A stretch of DNA of 64,000 bases from Sporosarcina sp. Marseille-Q4063 (GTDB taxonomy: Bacteria; Bacillota; Bacilli; Bacillales_A; Planococcaceae), in NCBI RefSeq assembly GCF_018309085.1, contig NZ_CP070502.1:248001-312000 (forward strand), in the 5' to 3' direction. This document shows, in pieces, positions 25,498 through 34,081 of this stretch (its first letter is position 1; the number at the start of each line of letters is the position of its first letter). The notes beneath the pieces are model-generated. The model was not told where the DNA came from. It did no database searches and saw only the letters and a list, made by a program, of their open reading frames with translations. The translations under genes and the position numbers were made by a program.

Positions 25498-26371
25498 ACT
25501 TAATGCATTCATTGAAAAGAACGTTCGTGAAATTGAAAATAGGTTAACTGAACTGCTTTCACAAAAACGCTCCCCAAAATCGCTTCAATCATCAATGATT
25601 TATTCTGTAAATGCAGGCGGGAAAAGAATTCGTCCGTTATTGGTTTTGGCAACGCTAGAAGATCTTGGCGCTTCATCAAAAGATGCATTACAAGTTGCAT
25701 GTGCTGTTGAACTCATACACACATACTCACTTATACATGATGATTTACCGAGTATGGACAATGATGATTTTAGACGCGGAAAATTGACTAACCATAAAGT
25801 ATACGGTGAAGCTATGGCAATACTAGCAGGGGATGCGCTGCAAACATTAGCCTTCGAAATATTGACAAGTCTTAACAATACCTCGCCAGAAGTCGCAATC
25901 AAACTTATTCGACTACTATCCGTCGCCTCCGGGGCAGAAGGAATGGTAGCTGGTCAAGTCCTCGACATCGAAGGGGAAGAAATGGATTTAACTTTGGAGC
26001 AACTGGAGCGTATCCATTTGAACAAAACCGGCGCACTTCTTTCGTTTTGTATCGAAGCAGGCGCATTACTTGCTGATGTCGATAATGAGAACATGATAAA
26101 TTTACAAAAATTCGCCAAAAACATTGGGTTAACTTTCCAAATACAAGATGATATTTTAGATGTGACATCGACAACTGAAGAACTTGGGAAAAATGTTGGC
26201 AGCGATGAATCTAGTGGAAAAGTTACTTATCCTAGTCTACTAGGACTAGATAAAGCGAAGGAGCAACTTGCTATTCATCATCAATTAGCAAGGAATTCAT
26301 TAGCGTTTATTAACAATGAAGAATCATTACTACTTCAATTTGCTGATTATATCGTTAATCGTAAGCATTAA
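25487..26371 (+). CDS. ispA: farnesyl/geranyl diphosphate synthase (polyprenyl synthetase)
   Basis: A 294-residue trans-prenyltransferase that condenses isopentenyl and allylic diphosphates. The first Asp-rich motif DDLPSMDNDD lies near residue 85 and the second, QDDILD, near residue 220. GGKRIRPLL is the isopentenyl-binding segment. It overlaps xseB and is followed by dxs, so both ends of isoprenoid synthesis are adjacent. The exact chain length (C10 or C15) cannot be read from the sequence. Confidence 0.93.
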   Translation: MTNKLNAFIEKNVREIENRLTELLSQKRSPKSLQSSMIYSVNAGGKRIRPLLVLATLEDLGASSKDALQVACAVELIHTYSLIHDDLPSMDNDDFRRGKLTNHKVYGEAMAILAGDALQTLAFEILTSLNNTSPEVAIKLIRLLSVASGAEGMVAGQVLDIEGEEMDLTLEQLERIHLNKTGALLSFCIEAGALLADVDNENMINLQKFAKNIGLTFQIQDDILDVTSTTEELGKNVGSDESSGKVTYPSLLGLDKAKEQLAIHHQLARNSLAFINNEESLLLQFADYIVNRKH

Positions 26372-26467
26372 TTGAATGAAACCCTTGTGCTAGTTATTCT
26401 AGTTGATATAATGTTATCAAGTGGAAATTAGAATGTGGCAATTAAAATGTGAAGGTGTGTGATAACA

Positions 26468-28369
26468 GTGAACCTCACTAAAATCGAAAATCCGTCTTTT
26501 ATTAAAAAAATGAATAAAGAACAATTAAGAGAGCTTGCTGAGGATATTCGACAGTTTCTTGTTGAAAAATTATCTGTAACTGGCGGACATATTGGACCGA
26601 ATCTTGGTGTGGTTGAACTAACGCTTATGCTTCATAAAGTTTTCGACAGCCCTAAGGATAAAATCTTATGGGATGTCGGACACCAGGCTTATGTTCATAA
26701 AATTTTAACGGGACGCGCGGGGGATTTTGATACGCTTCGGCAATTCAAAGGCCTTTGCGGGTTTCCGAAAATGAATGAAAGCGAACATGATGTTTGGGAA
26801 GCAGGTCATAGTTCAACTTCATTATCAGCCGCTATGGGAATGGCTGTAGCTCGGGATATTAAAGGTGATGAAAATTATGTCATTCCTGTAATCGGCGATG
26901 GTGCGCTGACAGGCGGCATGGCGCTTGAGGCGCTGAATCATATCGGACACGAAAAAACCAATATGCTTGTCATCTTGAATGATAATGAAATGTCGATCGC
27001 GCCGAATGTCGGAGCGCTTCATACGATTTTAGGAAAACTAAGAACTGCAGGAAAATATAATTCTGCCAAAGATGAATTGGAATATATTTTGAAAAAGATT
27101 CCTGCCGTTGGTGGTAGAGTGGCATCGGCCGCTGAACGTGTAAAAGATAGCTTGAAATATTTACTCGTTTCGGGCGTCTTTTTTGAAGAGCTCGGTTTTA
27201 CTTATTTAGGCCCAGTAGATGGCCATGACTTTTCGGATTTGGAAAGAAATCTTCAATACGCTAAAAAGATGGAAGGACCTGTACTTCTTCATGTAATTAC
27301 CAAAAAAGGTAAGGGATATCGTCCTGCCGAAGATGACAAAATAGGAACATGGCACGGCACTGGTCCTTATAAAATTGAAACAGGAGATTTTGTTAAATCA
27401 TCTTCTGTCGCACCATCTTGGAGCGGTCTTATTGCTGATTCGTTAAGCGATTTAGCACGTGTTGATAAACGAATCGTAGCGATAACGCCTGCAATGCCTG
27501 TTGGATCCAAACTGGAATCATTTGCAGCAGAATTTCCAGACCGATTTTTCGATGTTGGTATTGCTGAACAACATGCGACAACAATGTCAGCTGGGCTTGC
27601 AACTCAGGGAATGAAACCGTTCTTGGCGATTTACTCGACCTTTTTACAACGGGCATATGATCAAATCCTCCATGATATTTCACGCCAAAATCTGAATGTT
27701 TTCATTGGTATTGACCGCTCCGGACTTGTTGGAGCCGATGGTGAAACGCATCAAGGCGTTTTTGATATTGCATTTTTGAGACATATGCCTAATTTGGTCA
27801 TCATGATGCCTAAAGACGAAAATGAAGGCCAACATATGGTGAAAACTGCAATCGAATACAATGATGGTCCCATTGCTTTACGCTATCCACGCGGAAATGG
27901 CTTAGGAGTATCCTTGGATGAAAGTACTTATTCAATACCAATCGGTTCATGGGAAATTTTACGTGATGGAACTGATGCGGCAATATTAACCTTCGGCACG
28001 TCTATCCCGATGGCACTTGAAGCTGCGGAGATGCTAGAGGAAAAAGGTATTAACGCCCGTGTCGTCAATGCTCGCTTTATTAAGCCGCTTGATTCAATGA
28101 TGCTTGATGAAATGTTTAGTATGAAAATACCAATTATGACTGTAGAAGAAGGCGTTCTTGCTGGAGGATTCGGAAGTGCTGTTCTTGAATATGCGCATGA
28201 CGTTTCGTATTCCGAAGCCCCGATTCAACGAATGGGTATTCCGGATAAGTTCATAGAACACGGCGATGTGAATGAATTGCTTGCAGAAATAGGCATGACT
28301 GCCGATCATTTATCCCAAAACGTTCTTTCTATTTTACCGAAAAAGACCGTAGAAAGAGGCGTCGTTTAA
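26468..28369 (+). CDS. dxs: 1-deoxy-D-xylulose-5-phosphate synthase
   Basis: A thiamine-diphosphate enzyme that makes DXP from pyruvate and glyceraldehyde 3-phosphate, the first MEP-pathway step. I choose GTG 26468 (spacing from GAAGGTG) giving 633 residues that begin [11 protein letters not shown], as in bacillar Dxs; GTG 26459 is too close to the Shine-Dalgarno. Motifs: [29 protein letters not shown], the ThDP-binding [15 protein letters not shown], and the transketolase-type HQGVFDIAF region. It overlaps tlyA by one base. Confidence 0.95.
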   Translation: MNLTKIENPSFIKKMNKEQLRELAEDIRQFLVEKLSVTGGHIGPNLGVVELTLMLHKVFDSPKDKILWDVGHQAYVHKILTGRAGDFDTLRQFKGLCGFPKMNESEHDVWEAGHSSTSLSAAMGMAVARDIKGDENYVIPVIGDGALTGGMALEALNHIGHEKTNMLVILNDNEMSIAPNVGALHTILGKLRTAGKYNSAKDELEYILKKIPAVGGRVASAAERVKDSLKYLLVSGVFFEELGFTYLGPVDGHDFSDLERNLQYAKKMEGPVLLHVITKKGKGYRPAEDDKIGTWHGTGPYKIETGDFVKSSSVAPSWSGLIADSLSDLARVDKRIVAITPAMPVGSKLESFAAEFPDRFFDVGIAEQHATTMSAGLATQGMKPFLAIYSTFLQRAYDQILHDISRQNLNVFIGIDRSGLVGADGETHQGVFDIAFLRHMPNLVIMMPKDENEGQHMVKTAIEYNDGPIALRYPRGNGLGVSLDESTYSIPIGSWEILRDGTDAAILTFGTSIPMALEAAEMLEEKGINARVVNARFIKPLDSMMLDEMFSMKIPIMTVEEGVLAGGFGSAVLEYAHDVSYSEAPIQRMGIPDKFIEHGDVNELLAEIGMTADHLSQNVLSILPKKTVERGVV

Positions 28370-29187
28370 TGGCTGGTGAAGAAAAAGAACGAGTAGATGT
28401 TCTTCTCGTAAAAAGAGGACTAGTGGAAACAAGGGAACAAGCTAAACGTTCAATAATGGCTGGCATTGTATTTTCTGCTAATACTCGAATGGAAAAGCCG
28501 GGTGAAAGAATTTTCACCGATGCGCCTTTGGAAGTAAAAGGAAGTACATTGAAATACGTTAGTCGCGGCGGTTTAAAGTTAGAAAAAGCCCTTGAAGTTT
28601 TTGATGTTGATACAAAAGATAAAATCGTTTTGGACATCGGTGCTTCAACGGGCGGCTTCACTGATTGCGCATTGCAAAATGGGGCAGCCCATTGTTACGC
28701 TTTAGATGTTGGGTATAATCAGCTTGCTTGGAAAATCAGACAAGATCCACGCGTAACCGTGATGGAACGAATGAATTTTCGTTATGCCACAGCAGAATTA
28801 TTTACTGATGGGCAGCCGCAATTTGCAACAATTGATGTTTCATTCATCTCGTTAGCACTTATTTTGCCGACATTAAAAAAGATTATTTCGGACGGCGGAA
28901 ATGTCATTGCTCTTGTGAAACCTCAATTTGAAGCTGGCAAAGGAAAAGTTGGGAAAAAGGGTGTCGTAAAAGAACGTTCCACTCATTTCGAAGTACTGAA
29001 AAAACTTGCGGATATGTCTTTAAATGAAGGATTTACGCTACGGGGTGCATCATTTTCACCTGTGACGGGCGCAGAAGGAAATATTGAATTTTTATTTCAT
29101 TTAACCGCTGATGAAAGTCCGGTCAAATCTTATACTGACGATACATTTAACGCGCTCATTGATGTCGCTTACAAAGAATTGCAATAG
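28369..29187 (+). CDS. tlyA: TlyA family rRNA 2'-O-methyltransferase / hemolysin-like protein (YqxC)
   Basis: A 272-residue protein with an N-terminal S4 RNA-binding domain ([25 protein letters not shown]) and a Rossmann FtsJ-like methyltransferase domain ([22 protein letters not shown] for S-adenosylmethionine binding, then [15 protein letters not shown]). The family methylates ribosomal RNA at 2'-OH positions in some bacteria. The hemolysin name is historical. Between dxs and argR as in B. subtilis (yqxC). Confidence 0.9.
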   Translation: MAGEEKERVDVLLVKRGLVETREQAKRSIMAGIVFSANTRMEKPGERIFTDAPLEVKGSTLKYVSRGGLKLEKALEVFDVDTKDKIVLDIGASTGGFTDCALQNGAAHCYALDVGYNQLAWKIRQDPRVTVMERMNFRYATAELFTDGQPQFATIDVSFISLALILPTLKKIISDGGNVIALVKPQFEAGKGKVGKKGVVKERSTHFEVLKKLADMSLNEGFTLRGASFSPVTGAEGNIEFLFHLTADESPVKSYTDDTFNALIDVAYKELQ

Positions 29188-29218
29188 CGCGCATTGATTG
29201 TGCGCTTTTCAATTTTTA
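29187..29218 (+). terminator. weak terminator after tlyA
   Basis: A short hairpin gcgca/tgcgc separated by TTGATTG is followed by TTTTCAATTTTT. Confidence 0.45.
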
Positions 29219-29252
29219 CTTATTTTATTTCAAAATAATAGGAGGTTCAATC

Positions 29253-29702
29253 TTGAATAAAGGGCATAGACATATACGGATACGGGATATTATTTCCAAC
29301 AATGATGTTGAAACACAGGACGAGCTTGTACAAAGCTTGAAAGATGCTGGTGTAGATGTTACACAAGCGACTGTTTCACGTGATATAAAAGAAATGCATC
29401 TAATTAAAGTTCCAACAAATAATGGGAATTACAAATATAGTTTACCACCGATCCATTCATACAATACTGAAGAAAAATTGCATCGAGCAATGACGGATGC
29501 TTTTGTTAGTATCGATGGTGCTGGACATTTTCTTGTCCTTAAAACACTGCCGGGAAATGCACAAGCGGTAGGTTCCCTTCTTGACCATTTGAAATGGGAA
29601 GAAATGTTGGGAACGATTTGCGGAGATGATACTTGCCTGATAATTTGCAGGGACGAAACAAAGTTACCGGACGTAAAAGAAAAATTACTTGCGATGCTTT
29701 GA
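29253..29702 (+). CDS. argR: arginine repressor ArgR/AhrC
   Basis: A 149-residue hexameric arginine-responsive regulator. The N-terminal winged helix ([24 protein letters not shown], then [17 protein letters not shown]) binds ARG boxes. The C-terminal domain has the arginine-binding [14 protein letters not shown] segment. Start TTG 29253 follows AATAGGAGGTTC. The position before recN is conserved in Bacillales, and so is the full length. Confidence 0.95.
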   Translation: MNKGHRHIRIRDIISNNDVETQDELVQSLKDAGVDVTQATVSRDIKEMHLIKVPTNNGNYKYSLPPIHSYNTEEKLHRAMTDAFVSIDGAGHFLVLKTLPGNAQAVGSLLDHLKWEEMLGTICGDDTCLIICRDETKLPDVKEKLLAML

Positions 29703-29717
29703 AAGTGGTGAGCCTGA

Positions 29718-31409
29718 ATGTTAAATGAAATTTCAATTAAAAATTTCGCGATCATTGAACAACTTGATGTTCGATTTGAAAATGGACTTACTGTGTTAAC
29801 TGGCGAGACGGGAGCAGGAAAATCGATAATTATCGATGCTGTTCAATTGATAGCGGGTGGACGCGGATCGCAACGCTTTATTCGCCATGGGGCAAATCGA
29901 GCTGAGCTTGAAGGGCATTTCAGCATCGAAGATTCAAAGCATCCGGTCATTAATACATTGCAACAATTCGGTATCGAAGTAGAAGATGGAGTTATAATTT
30001 TACGTCGAGATCTTAATAGTAACGGGAAAAATGTTTGCCGGATAAACGGTAATCTCGTTACAATTGCGGTATTAAGAGAAGTAGGCAATCAAATCATTGA
30101 CATTCACGGTCAACACGAAAACCAAGAATTAATGCATGAACGCAGGCATATTCACCTATTAGATCAATATGCAGGGAACAAAATGGAAGAAGCGTATGCT
30201 AGTTATCTAGAATTATATAATAAGTATTTGAAATTGAAGAGAAAATTAGAAGCAGCCGATGAAAATGAACAGCAAGTTGCTCAACGAATCGATCTTTATT
30301 CTTTTCAATTAAAAGAAATAAATGAGGCACAACTTGAAATCGGGGAAGATGAAAAACTTGAAGATGAACAGCGAAAACTTCAAAACTTCAATCGTCTTTA
30401 TGAACGTTTAAATACCGCGTACGAGTCCATAAGTGGCGATTCGCGCGCACTCGATTGGGTGGGCTCTGCCATGAGTGACATGGAAGACGCAGCGGAAGTC
30501 GATCGGGATTTGGCAAACCAATTAGAGTCGATTTCTACGAGCTTTTACACTTTGCAAGAAACTGCACATGAACTTAGAAATCGAATAGACGATTTGGAAT
30601 TTGACCCTGCCAGATTGGATATTGTCGAGGAAAGACTTGCATTACATATCGCATTAAAACGAAAATATGGGAATACAACAGAAGATATTTTAATTTACCG
30701 AGATAAAATTGCTGATGAACTTGAAAGTTTGATAAATCGTGATGAACGATTGCTCGTCGAACAAGAAAAATTAATTCAACTTAAAAAGGATTTAGAAATT
30801 GAAGCAGAAGAACTGTCCATTATTCGACGCAATTCAGCCAAGCAATTAGAAATCGCAATTTTGGAGCAACTTCAACAACTACATATGGAAAAAGCATCAT
30901 TCAAGGTCATGATAGACCGTAAAAAAGGGTTTGACATCACTGGCTACGATGATATTGCATTTCATATTTCTACAAACGTTGGCGAGCCTTTAAAACCTCT
31001 TGTCAAGGTCGCTTCGGGCGGTGAACTATCGCGACTAATGCTGGCATTAAAAACAATATTTTCAAAACATCAAGGAATCACTTCGATTATTTTTGATGAG
31101 GTGGACACTGGAGTGAGTGGACGAGTCGCACAAGCGATTGCAGAAAAAATTGCAATGGTTGCGAGTCATTCCCAAGTGCTTTGTATTTCTCATTTACCGC
31201 AAGTTGCGGCAATGGCTGATCAGCATTATTTAATCAAAAAAGAAGTGAAAAACAAAAGAACGACCACCGCAATTGAAAATGTTCATAATAAGGAACGAAC
31301 AAATGAATTATCACGAATGCTTTCCGGCGCAGAAACAACGCCGCTAACGCTAAAACACGCGGAAGAACTCCTGACGCTTGCTGCAGTGAGAAAGAAAAGT
31401 TTCAGATAA
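29718..31409 (+). CDS. recN: DNA repair protein RecN
   Basis: A 563-residue SMC-like ATPase of double-strand break repair. Walker A GETGAGKSIIIDAVQLIAGG lies at about residues 29-48, a coiled-coil region spans about 150-370, the ABC signature is VASGGELSRLMLALK, and the Walker B region is SIIFDEVDTGVSGRVAQ. Its own ATG 29718 is preceded by AAAGTGGTGAG. It ends in a terminator. Confidence 0.96.
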   Translation: MLNEISIKNFAIIEQLDVRFENGLTVLTGETGAGKSIIIDAVQLIAGGRGSQRFIRHGANRAELEGHFSIEDSKHPVINTLQQFGIEVEDGVIILRRDLNSNGKNVCRINGNLVTIAVLREVGNQIIDIHGQHENQELMHERRHIHLLDQYAGNKMEEAYASYLELYNKYLKLKRKLEAADENEQQVAQRIDLYSFQLKEINEAQLEIGEDEKLEDEQRKLQNFNRLYERLNTAYESISGDSRALDWVGSAMSDMEDAAEVDRDLANQLESISTSFYTLQETAHELRNRIDDLEFDPARLDIVEERLALHIALKRKYGNTTEDILIYRDKIADELESLINRDERLLVEQEKLIQLKKDLEIEAEELSIIRRNSAKQLEIAILEQLQQLHMEKASFKVMIDRKKGFDITGYDDIAFHISTNVGEPLKPLVKVASGGELSRLMLALKTIFSKHQGITSIIFDEVDTGVSGRVAQAIAEKIAMVASHSQVLCISHLPQVAAMADQHYLIKKEVKNKRTTTAIENVHNKERTNELSRMLSGAETTPLTLKHAEELLTLAAVRKKSFR

Positions 31410-31418
31410 AACATTTCA

Positions 31419-31450
31419 CGTGCATCGTAAATTATGCACGTTTTTTATTT
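31419..31450 (+). terminator. intrinsic terminator after recN
   Basis: The hairpin cgtgcat/atgcacg with an 8-nt loop is followed by TTTTTTATTTC. Confidence 0.82.
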
Positions 31451-31463
31451 CTTTTTTTACCCT

Positions 31464-31493
31464 CTCATAAGATTCCTCTGAACGGACATACCA
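31464..31493 (+). promoter_or_regulatory. candidate forespore (sigma-F/sigma-G) promoter of spoIVB
   Basis: CTCATA (31464-31469), 17 nt, then CATACCA (31487-31493) resembles the sigma-G pattern TGMATA-N17/18-CATACTA. It lies 28 nt before the spoIVB start. spoIVB is forespore-controlled in B. subtilis, so context agrees. Identified by eye only. Confidence 0.5.
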
Positions 31494-31521
31494 TTAGTAT
31501 CTCTTTATGAGGAGGTGAAAT

Positions 31522-32490
31522 ATGGGATGGAGTAAGCAGTTCAGGTTGATTGTAACGTTTTCTGTCGTCTTGCTGTTTTTGCCGATCAATACGGGAACGG
31601 CATCCGGGAATGATGAATCACTTATTCCGATGGGTCATTCAATCGGCATAAAAATGGATTTGTCAGGTGTTTTTATTACGAATGACGTTTTACTTGGCAA
31701 AGACGAATGGTTGAGAGCTGGCGATCTTATTGGAGAAGTTGACAATGTAAAAATTTCAAAGCTAAAAATTTTGGAGCAAACATTATCATCGATTCGTGAC
31801 AAGGAAGGCGTAAAATTACTTGTCTCAAGGAACGGAGAAACATTTCAAGTCAAGTCAGATAGCGAAGCAATAAAACGGCTAATTCCATTCCTAAAAGACA
31901 GCACAGAAGGTACAGGAACCTTAACGTATGTGGATCCAAAAAACGGAACATATGGTGCGCTAGGTCATCAAATTATCGACAGTTCATTAAAAACGCCACC
32001 ACAATTTAAAGTAGGCTCGATTCATCTTTCCGAAATTGAGCAAATCCGGAAAAGTGTCCCAGGGAATCCGGGATATAAAATATCAACAATCGTTAAAGAT
32101 GAAGAAACGCTCGGAACTATAAACAAAAATGGAATTTACGGCATTTTTGGTTTGTGGAATGGCTCTCATGATGAAGTCTTATCCGAACCACTTGTTATTA
32201 TGCATCCTTCAGATGTCAAAGTGGGTGCAGCGGAAATATATACGACTGTAAAAGGCACAACGGTTGAGTCTTTTTCAATTCGAATCACAAGCGTTGAAAA
32301 AGATCAGTTCCATTTTGTCTTAACGGATTCAAAATTACTGGAAATGACCGGCGGAATTTTGCAAGGGATGAGTGGAAGTCCGGTAATCCAAAACGGAAAA
32401 TTTGTTGGTGCAGTCACCCATATGTTCGTGGATGAACCAGAAAAAGGTGCAGCGCTTTTTTTGGAAACGATGCGTAAAGGGGAAAAGTAA
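31522..32490 (+). CDS. spoIVB: SpoIVB serine peptidase
   Basis: Forespore-secreted protease that triggers the sigma-K checkpoint by cutting SpoIVFA. It has 322 residues from ATG 31522 (GAGGAGGTGAAAT), shorter than the approximately 425 of B. subtilis. An N-terminal signal/membrane segment lies at residues about 8-27. The PDZ domain covers about 38-115 (GVFITNDVLLGKDEWLRAGD). The peptidase part has the His in YGALGHQIID and the Ser in GILQGMSGSPVIQ, so the catalytic residues look intact. The shortening is before and inside the PDZ region. Confidence 0.92.
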   Translation: MGWSKQFRLIVTFSVVLLFLPINTGTASGNDESLIPMGHSIGIKMDLSGVFITNDVLLGKDEWLRAGDLIGEVDNVKISKLKILEQTLSSIRDKEGVKLLVSRNGETFQVKSDSEAIKRLIPFLKDSTEGTGTLTYVDPKNGTYGALGHQIIDSSLKTPPQFKVGSIHLSEIEQIRKSVPGNPGYKISTIVKDEETLGTINKNGIYGIFGLWNGSHDEVLSEPLVIMHPSDVKVGAAEIYTTVKGTTVESFSIRITSVEKDQFHFVLTDSKLLEMTGGILQGMSGSPVIQNGKFVGAVTHMFVDEPEKGAALFLETMRKGEK

Positions 32491-32491
32491 T

Positions 32492-32531
32492 GAAGAAAGG
32501 TCAACCAAATTGGTTGACCTTCTTTCTTTTT
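32492..32531 (+). terminator. intrinsic terminator after spoIVB
   Basis: The inverted repeat aaggtcaaccaa/ttggttgacctt is followed by CTTTCTTTTT. Confidence 0.85.
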
Positions 32532-32551
32532 AAAATTAAACATGCGAAAAA

Positions 32552-32628
32552 TGTCGAAATTCGATGAAAACATCCTCCAGAAGATTCATCTTTACTTATA
32601 TTAAAGGGAATAAGTATCTTTTGTCGAA
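32552..32628 (+). promoter_or_regulatory. two 0A boxes upstream of spo0A
   Basis: TGTCGAA occurs at 32552-32558 and TTGTCGAA at 32621-32628, both followed by ATT and both matching the Spo0A box core. AGGGAAT about 15 nt before the second copy, together with its CGAAAT, could form a sigma-H promoter as at the B. subtilis spo0A gene. This would make spo0A autoregulated. Confidence 0.6.
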
Positions 32629-32694
32629 ATTCTCCTACTAAGCAATCATAGACTGCTCAATTATAAAATTTGGTTTTAAGAGGGGGAAATGAAG

Positions 32695-33486
32695 TTGGAT
32701 ACTATAAAAGTTGCAATTGTAGATGATAACAAAGAACTTGTAAAAACGATGAAGTCTTATTTTGAAAAACACCCAGAAATTGAAATTGTTTGGACTGGGC
32801 ATAATGGGAAAGTTTGTTTGACAATGCTAGAAGAAATAGTACCTGATGTACTACTTCTTGACATAATTATGCCTCATCTAGATGGTATTGCAGTTCTAGA
32901 AACGATCGGCGGTAGTTCGAAATATAAAGATTTACACATTATCATGCTAACAGCATTTGGACAAGAAGATGTCATGACACAAGCGGCAGATTTAGGCGCA
33001 TCCTATTTTATGCTGAAACCGTTTGAGTTCGATCGACTGACCAATCAAATATTTCAAGTAGCGGGCACTAAAAAGCCGTCCATTCCAATATCACAACCAG
33101 GTGGGGGATCAGCACCGGGGACTGTAAGTCAAAAAGTACTGGATACGACAATCACTGGAATAATTAAAGAAATTGGCGTTCCAGCGCATATTAAAGGCTA
33201 TGCATTTCTTCGTGAGGCAATCCAGATGGTTTATTCCGACGTAGAACTCCTTGGTTCGGTCACAAAAGTCCTTTATCCTGATATCGCATCAAAATTTAAC
33301 ACGACACCTTCTCGCGTGGAACGTGCAATTCGACATGCTATTGAAGTTGCCTGGAATCGAGGGAATTACGAGGTTATTTCAAAAATGTTCGGATACACTG
33401 TCCATCATTTGAAAAGTAAACCGACGAATAGTGAATTCATTGCGATGATCGCTGATAAAATCAGGCTTGAACATATGGCAAGCTGA
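32695..33486 (+). CDS. spo0A: sporulation transcription factor Spo0A
   Basis: Master response regulator of sporulation. TTG 32695 ([12 protein letters not shown]) sits 8-9 nt after GAGGGGG and matches the usual Spo0A N-terminus; ATG 32689 would add two residues but is almost on the Shine-Dalgarno. It has 263 residues. The receiver domain has DD, the phosphoacceptor Asp in [12 protein letters not shown], and K in LKPFEFD. A Pro/Gly linker (about 128-142) leads to the sigma-A activation and DNA-binding domain ([37 protein letters not shown]). Full length, no lesions. Confidence 0.97.
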   Translation: MDTIKVAIVDDNKELVKTMKSYFEKHPEIEIVWTGHNGKVCLTMLEEIVPDVLLLDIIMPHLDGIAVLETIGGSSKYKDLHIIMLTAFGQEDVMTQAADLGASYFMLKPFEFDRLTNQIFQVAGTKKPSIPISQPGGGSAPGTVSQKVLDTTITGIIKEIGVPAHIKGYAFLREAIQMVYSDVELLGSVTKVLYPDIASKFNTTPSRVERAIRHAIEVAWNRGNYEVISKMFGYTVHHLKSKPTNSEFIAMIADKIRLEHMAS

Positions 33487-33495
33487 TTTTGTACT

Positions 33496-33535
33496 TTCTT
33501 AGGAAACTATAAAATTATGTACTGTTGATAAATTC
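33496..33535 (+). repeat. third copy of the dispersed GAAACTATAAAA…GATAA motif
   Basis: The sequence after spo0A contains GGAAACTATAAAATTATG followed by TACTGTTGATAA, closely matching the flanks of the repeat block at 19799 and 19970. It adjoins the large palindrome at 33567. Confidence 0.55.
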
Positions 33536-33566
33536 TAACATAGAGAATTCACGTCCAGCTCCAGGC

Positions 33567-33656
33567 GCCAGCCCCTCGGGTCATAAGCAATTCTTCTCAG
33601 GCAAAGAGCGCCACGTCGTTGGATTGCTTATGCCTGTCGGGGCTAAACGGCGCGAT
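33567..33656 (+). repeat. approximately 90-nt imperfect palindromic intergenic repeat
   Basis: The left arm GCGCCAGCCCCTCGGGTCAT continues into AAGCAAT. The right arm ATTGCTTATGCCTGTCGGGG runs into CTAAACGGCGC. The arms can fold into a long hairpin with a loop rich in ACGTCG. Preceded by CCAGCTCCAG. Elements of this type are common in intergenic regions of Bacillales and Planococcaceae (from general knowledge); the function is unknown. Confidence 0.6.
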
Positions 33657-33682
33657 TTTCGCTTTTGTATTTAATTCATATA

Positions 33683-33726
33683 AAAAGATGGATCATGACA
33701 GGTTATTGTCGTGATCCATCTTTTTT
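33683..33726. terminator. terminator of yqzF (minus), usable in both directions
   Basis: The stem aaagatggatcatgaca / tgtcgtgatccatcttt is flanked by an A run on the left and a T run on the right. It lies just after the yqzF stop on the minus strand. Confidence 0.85.
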
Positions 33727-33954
33727 TACAAAGCGCTCTTGTACACGTCCATTTTTTCGGTCGCGGCGAAGTAGAAAACCTGCGAAAAATGCCAACCCCG
33801 CACTGAACATAATGAGCCCTATTAGAAATTGTACCCAACTTGCTGGAAAAGGGAAGAAAATAATTCCGTATAATGAATCCCTCATCAGCTTTATTCCACC
33901 AGCAGCAAAAACTCCTGGAATTAAAAGTACAATAAAAGCCGCTAAGCGTGCCAT
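33703..33954 (-). CDS. yqzF: YqzF-like small membrane protein (DUF2627)
   Basis: An 83-residue protein with two membrane segments (about residues 3-22 and 37-60) and a basic C-terminal tail (LLRRDRKNGR). The start ATG 33954 follows AAAGGAGATG on the minus strand; a longer frame to 34008 has no ribosome-binding site. It is divergent from bkdR, the place of yqzF in B. subtilis. Function unknown. Its last codons overlap the terminator stem. Confidence 0.78.
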   Translation of the reverse strand: MARLAAFIVLLIPGVFAAGGIKLMRDSLYGIIFFPFPASWVQFLIGLIMFSAGLAFFAGFLLRRDRKNGRVQERFVKKDGSRQ

Positions 33955-34001
33955 TAAAACATCTCCTTTTGACATATATAATTTTACCTGCTGAAGATAT
34001 A

Positions 34002-34030
34002 TTGTCAAGAAGAGGGCAATCGTGTATGAT
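34002..34030 (+). promoter_or_regulatory. sigma-A promoter of bkdR and the bkd operon
   Basis: TTGTCA (34002-34007) and TATGAT (34025-34030) are spaced exactly 17 nt, 52 nt before the bkdR start. It is the only clear promoter I see between yqzF and ptb; no -24/-12 element (TGGCAC/TTGCA) is visible. Confidence 0.65.
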
Positions 34031-34081
34031 TAAATTGTAATTGCAAAAGATTGCACGCGCCAAAAAGGAGAATGAACATCC

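Noticed and set aside
33567..33656. CRISPR-like repeats at the palindrome after spo0A
   Set aside because: There is one inverted repeat only; no direct repeats with spacers and no cas genes.
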